Source: DATEDA01 sp963744255
GTDB taxonomy: Bacteria; Pseudomonadota; Gammaproteobacteria; Burkholderiales; SG8-39
NCBI GenBank assembly: GCA_963744255.1
Contig: CAVUSZ010000047.1
Span: forward strand, 62,001 to 126,000
Reading direction: 5' to 3'
Length of the DNA stretch: 64,000 nucleotides
The notes beneath the pieces were generated by a model. It was not told the origin of the DNA. It was given only the letters and a program-made list of their open reading frames with translations, and ran no database searches. Every line of letters starts with the position of its first letter. Position 1 is the first letter of the stretch. The position numbers and the translations under genes are program-made. Positions 61,229-64,000 of the stretch are shown piece by piece.

Positions 61229-62578
61229 ATGAACGAGATCGTGCCGAAGAACGTCGAGGAGCTCGCCGTCAACCTCGAGGCGTACTGGATGCCGTTCTCT
61301 CACAACCGCTACTTCAAGCGGCATCACGAGCGCCGGCTGCTCGCTTCCGCGCAGGGCGCGTACTACACCACCGTCGAGGGACACAAGCTCTTCGACTGTC
61401 TCTCGGGGCTGTGGTGCGTCGGCCTGGGACACGGGCATCCGCGCATCGCCGCGGCGCTCAAGGCGCAGTTCGAGACGATGGATTACAGCCCGGCGTTCCA
61501 GATGGGTAGCCCCGAGACCTTCCGCCTCGCCGAGCGCATCGCCGGCATGGCGCCGCCCGGACTCGACCACGTCTTCTTCGTCAACTCCGGGTCGGAGGCC
61601 GTGGATACCGCACTCAAGATCGCGCTCGCCTATCACCGCGTCCGCGGCGAGGGCGCGCGGATCCGGTTCATCGGCCGCGAGCGGGGCTACCACGGCGTAG
61701 GATTCGGCGGCATCTCGGTCGGCGGGATGGTCGCGAACCGCAAGATGTTTCCCTCTGCCCAGCTCGTCGGCGTTGATCACCTGCCGCACACGCTCGACTA
61801 CGGCGAGATGGCGTTTTCGCGCGGCCAGCCGAAATGGGGCGCCCATCTCGCGGACGATCTGTCGCGGCTCGTCGCCCTGCACGACGCCTCCACGATCGCG
61901 GCCGTGGTCGTCGAGCCGGTGCAGGGCTCGGCCGGCGTGATCGTGCCGCCGGTCGGCTACCTCGAGCGGCTGCGCGAGCTGTGCACCCGGCACCGGTGCC
62001 TCCTCGTCTTCGACGAGGTGATCACCGGCTTCGGCCGCATGGGCGCGGCGTTCGCGGCCGAGCGCTTCGGCGTCGTCCCGGACATGATCCTGTTCGCGAA
62101 GGGCGTGAACAACGGTGCGGTGCCGCTCGGCGGCGTGATCGTCCGCAAGGAGATCTACGACGCGTTCATGACCGGCGCCGAGCATCTCGTCGAGTTCTTC
62201 CACGGCTACACGTACTCGGGGCATCCGATGGCGGTCGCTGCCGCCCATGCAACGCTCGACGTGCTCGAGGAGGAGGGCACCTTCGCGCGCGTGCGCGCGC
62301 TCGAGCGCGTGCTCGAGGACGCGATGCACTCGCTGAAGGGCGAGCCGGGCATCCTCGATATCCGCAACTTCGGGCTCGCTGCGGCCATCGACCTCGAGCC
62401 GATCGCAGGGCAGCCCGGCGTACGCGCGCTGAAGGTCTTCGAGCACGGCTTGCGCGAGGGGCAGTTGCTTCGCTTCACCGGGGACACGATCGCCGTCGGC
62501 CCGCCCTTCGTCTCGACCGAGGAGGAGCTCCGGCGGATGGTCGACGGCATTCGCGCGGCGATTCGGGCCGCGGGGTAG
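61229..62578 (+). CDS. Class III omega-amino acid:pyruvate aminotransferase
   Basis: 449-residue PLP enzyme: SGLWCVGLGHGHPRI, NSGSEAVDTALKIAL, GYHGVGFGGISVGG, VFDEVITGFGRMG, and the PLP-binding K291 in LFAKGVNNGAVPLGG. Close resemblance to beta-alanine:pyruvate transaminases. A GGAGGAG ribosome site precedes the ATG. The next gene, 6 bases on, is an N-carbamoyl amidohydrolase that could supply beta-alanine, so the pair may complete reductive pyrimidine breakdown. Specificity is inferred. Confidence 0.88.
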   Translation: MNEIVPKNVEELAVNLEAYWMPFSHNRYFKRHHERRLLASAQGAYYTTVEGHKLFDCLSGLWCVGLGHGHPRIAAALKAQFETMDYSPAFQMGSPETFRLAERIAGMAPPGLDHVFFVNSGSEAVDTALKIALAYHRVRGEGARIRFIGRERGYHGVGFGGISVGGMVANRKMFPSAQLVGVDHLPHTLDYGEMAFSRGQPKWGAHLADDLSRLVALHDASTIAAVVVEPVQGSAGVIVPPVGYLERLRELCTRHRCLLVFDEVITGFGRMGAAFAAERFGVVPDMILFAKGVNNGAVPLGGVIVRKEIYDAFMTGAEHLVEFFHGYTYSGHPMAVAAAHATLDVLEEEGTFARVRALERVLEDAMHSLKGEPGILDIRNFGLAAAIDLEPIAGQPGVRALKVFEHGLREGQLLRFTGDTIAVGPPFVSTEEELRRMVDGIRAAIRAAG

Positions 62579-62702
62579 ACGCCGATGAACGACACGACGA
62601 CGCGCAACGCGGGCACGGCGGCAAGCCTGCGCATCAACGGCGACCGGCTGTGGCAGTCGCTCATGGACCTGGCGAGCGATCGGCGCGACGCCGCTCGGCG
62701 GC

Positions 62703-63854
62703 GTGCGGCGCATCGCGCTGACCGACCTGGATCGGCAGGGGCGCGACCAGGTCGTCGGCTGGTTTCGCGCGGCGGGGCTGGAGGTGCGTATCGATCCGAT
62801 CGGCAACCTCTTCGGGCGCCGCGCCGGCCGCGACGCGAAGCGTCCGCCGGTCGTCGCCGGCAGCCACATCGACACGCAGCCTTCAGGTGGCAAGTTCGAC
62901 GGCAACTTCGGCGTGCTCGCGGGGCTCGAGGTCGTCCGCACGCTGAACGACCGCGGCATCGCGACCGAGGCCCCGGTCGAAGTCGCGGTATGGACCAACG
63001 AGGAGGGCACGCGCTTCACGCCGGTGATGATGGGCTCGGGCGTGTTCGCGGGCGTGCATCCGCTCGAGGAAGTGCTCGCCCGGACCGACCTCGAAGGCCG
63101 CTCGGTCGGCGACGAACTCCGGCGCATCGGGTACGCCGGCGATGCGCCCGCCGGGACGCCGGTCGGCGCCTACTTCGAGGCGCACATCGAGCAGGGCCCG
63201 GTGCTCGAGGACACCGGCCGCACCATCGGCGTCGTCACCGGCGCGCTCGGCCAGCGCTGGTACGACGTGACCGTCACCGGCATGAACGCGCATGCCGGCC
63301 CGACGCCGATGCGGCTGCGGAAGGACGCGCTGCTCGCCGCGTCGCGGCTCGTCGGGGAGGTCAACCGGATCGCGCTCGAGTTCGCGCCCGAGGCAAGAGG
63401 CACGGTCGGCTTCATGCAGGTCAGCCCGAACTCGCGCAACGTCGTGCCGGGCGAGGTGAAGTTCTCGGTGGATTTCCGGCATGCGACCGACGACGGCCTC
63501 CTCGGCTTGGACCGCGCACTGCGCGCGGCGTGCGAGCGCGTCGCGCGGGAGACGAATGTCGCGGTCGCGGCGACCCAGGTCGTGTACTTCCCGCCGTGCG
63601 CCTTCGACGCGGCGTGCGTCGCGGCGGTTCGCGCGGCCGCGGCCGAGCTCGGGTTTCCGCACCAGGACATCGTCAGCGGCGCCGGGCACGACGCGGTTTA
63701 CGTGGCAAGGGTGGCGCCGGCGGCGATGATCTTCGTGCCCTGCAAGGACGGCATCAGCCATAACGAGATCGAGGACGCCACACCGGGCGATCTCGCGGCC
63801 GGGTGCGACGTGCTTGCGCGCGCGATGCTGGCTCGCGCTCGGGTCGCGGCCTGA
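62703..63854 (+). CDS. Zn-dependent N-carbamoyl amidohydrolase (beta-ureidopropionase/allantoate amidohydrolase family), frameshifted near start
   Basis: M20-family hydrolase of N-carbamoyl amino acids. Metal-binding motifs are present: GSHIDTQPSGGKFDG, WTNEEGTRF, EAHIEQGPVLE and SGAGHDA. The intact frame starts at GTG 62703. The real start is probably ATG 62585 (MNDTTTRNAG...LRINGDRLWQSLMDLA), joined by removing one base near 62677 to read ARIGATPLGGVRRIALTDLD. Corrected length is about 422 residues. Next to an omega-aminotransferase, a beta-ureidopropionase role is likely. Confidence 0.84.
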   Translation: MRRIALTDLDRQGRDQVVGWFRAAGLEVRIDPIGNLFGRRAGRDAKRPPVVAGSHIDTQPSGGKFDGNFGVLAGLEVVRTLNDRGIATEAPVEVAVWTNEEGTRFTPVMMGSGVFAGVHPLEEVLARTDLEGRSVGDELRRIGYAGDAPAGTPVGAYFEAHIEQGPVLEDTGRTIGVVTGALGQRWYDVTVTGMNAHAGPTPMRLRKDALLAASRLVGEVNRIALEFAPEARGTVGFMQVSPNSRNVVPGEVKFSVDFRHATDDGLLGLDRALRAACERVARETNVAVAATQVVYFPPCAFDAACVAAVRAAAAELGFPHQDIVSGAGHDAVYVARVAPAAMIFVPCKDGISHNEIEDATPGDLAAGCDVLARAMLARARVAA

Positions 63855-63863
63855 CGGACGAGA

Positions 63864-64000
63864 ATGGCCAGGAACGCCGCCAACGCCGCAGGCGACGACG
63901 CCCCGCCGAGCTTCGAGGCCGCGCTCGCCGAGCTGGAGAGGATCGTGCAGTCGATGGAGGCCGGCACGCTTTCGCTCGAGGACTCGCTCGCCGCGCACAA
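63864..64000 (+). CDS. xseB: Exodeoxyribonuclease VII small subunit (3' end outside window)
   Basis: First 45 residues of XseB, ending at the window edge. PSFEAALAELERIVQSMEAGTLSLEDSLAAH is the family signature. ATG 63864 lies 10 bases after the preceding stop codon. XseB binds XseA to form the single-strand exonuclease. In many Betaproteobacteria xseB is followed by ispA and dxs, which would be expected just beyond the window. Confidence 0.94.
   Translation, partial: MARNAANAAGDDAPPSFEAALAELERIVQSMEAGTLSLEDSLAAH

Overview
The window is GC-rich chromosomal DNA from a member of the Betaproteobacteria (Burkholderiales/Nitrosomonadales-like). The basis is gene content and order: panC-panB-deoxynucleoside kinase-folK-pcnB next to an HAD phosphatase, hda and divergent purM; dnaE; metG/apbC/dcd; glrK-qseG-glrR; and xseB at the right edge. 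This is inference from gene order and protein recognition, not from a search. No rRNA, tRNA, CRISPR array, integrase or transposase was recognised.

Layout. 1-9,100: end of a KdpE-type response regulator; pantothenate and folate genes, poly(A) polymerase, a BtuCD-like ABC pair placed inside this otherwise conserved cluster, hda and purM. 9,255-16,416: a very large two-partner-secretion type exoprotein with autotransporter-type strand repeats (including a 996-bp tandem duplication) and an array of MBG-like domains; its N-terminal part is broken by three closely spaced frameshifts. 16,413-23,200: DUF4124 protein, dnaE, a secreted glycosidase, cytochrome b561, a frameshifted acylphosphatase and a DsrE-like periplasmic protein. 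23,200-36,950: an accessory block with a giant Ser/Thr kinase-ATPase-TPR regulator (frameshifted) divergent from an ECF sigma factor, a Tat-exported haem peroxidase, remnants of a second kinase copy, and an operon of di-haem cytochrome c peroxidase, a DAHL-type histidine kinase and a sigma-54 activator, followed by a near-consensus sigma-54 promoter and a poly-gamma-glutamate hydrolase joined to a transglutaminase-like fragment.

37,000-44,650: a seven-gene operon for a membrane complex related to hydrogenase-4 and complex I. Its large subunit lacks the NiFe cysteines, so it fits the energy-converting-hydrogenase-related (Ehr) type. 44,690-49,050: a Ser/Thr kinase, a cyclase-like/PEGA protein and metG. 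49,100-56,300: apbC, dcd, a thioesterase, folA, and the glrK-qseG-glrR locus. Downstream lies a textbook GlrR target: two TGTC-N10-GACA sites and a -24/-12 promoter in front of a small membrane protein. 56,500-64,000: 1-Cys peroxiredoxin, thyA, a receiver-Ser/Thr kinase fusion, DUF2784, rhodanese, omega-aminotransferase plus carbamoyl-amidohydrolase (possible pyrimidine/beta-alanine catabolism), and the start of xseB.

Data quality. At least seven genes carry single-base frameshifts, mostly +1 and in tight clusters. One is the presumably essential metG, so much of this probably reflects sequence error rather than biology. Two losses look real: an internally deleted DUF486 gene and the decayed second kinase copy.
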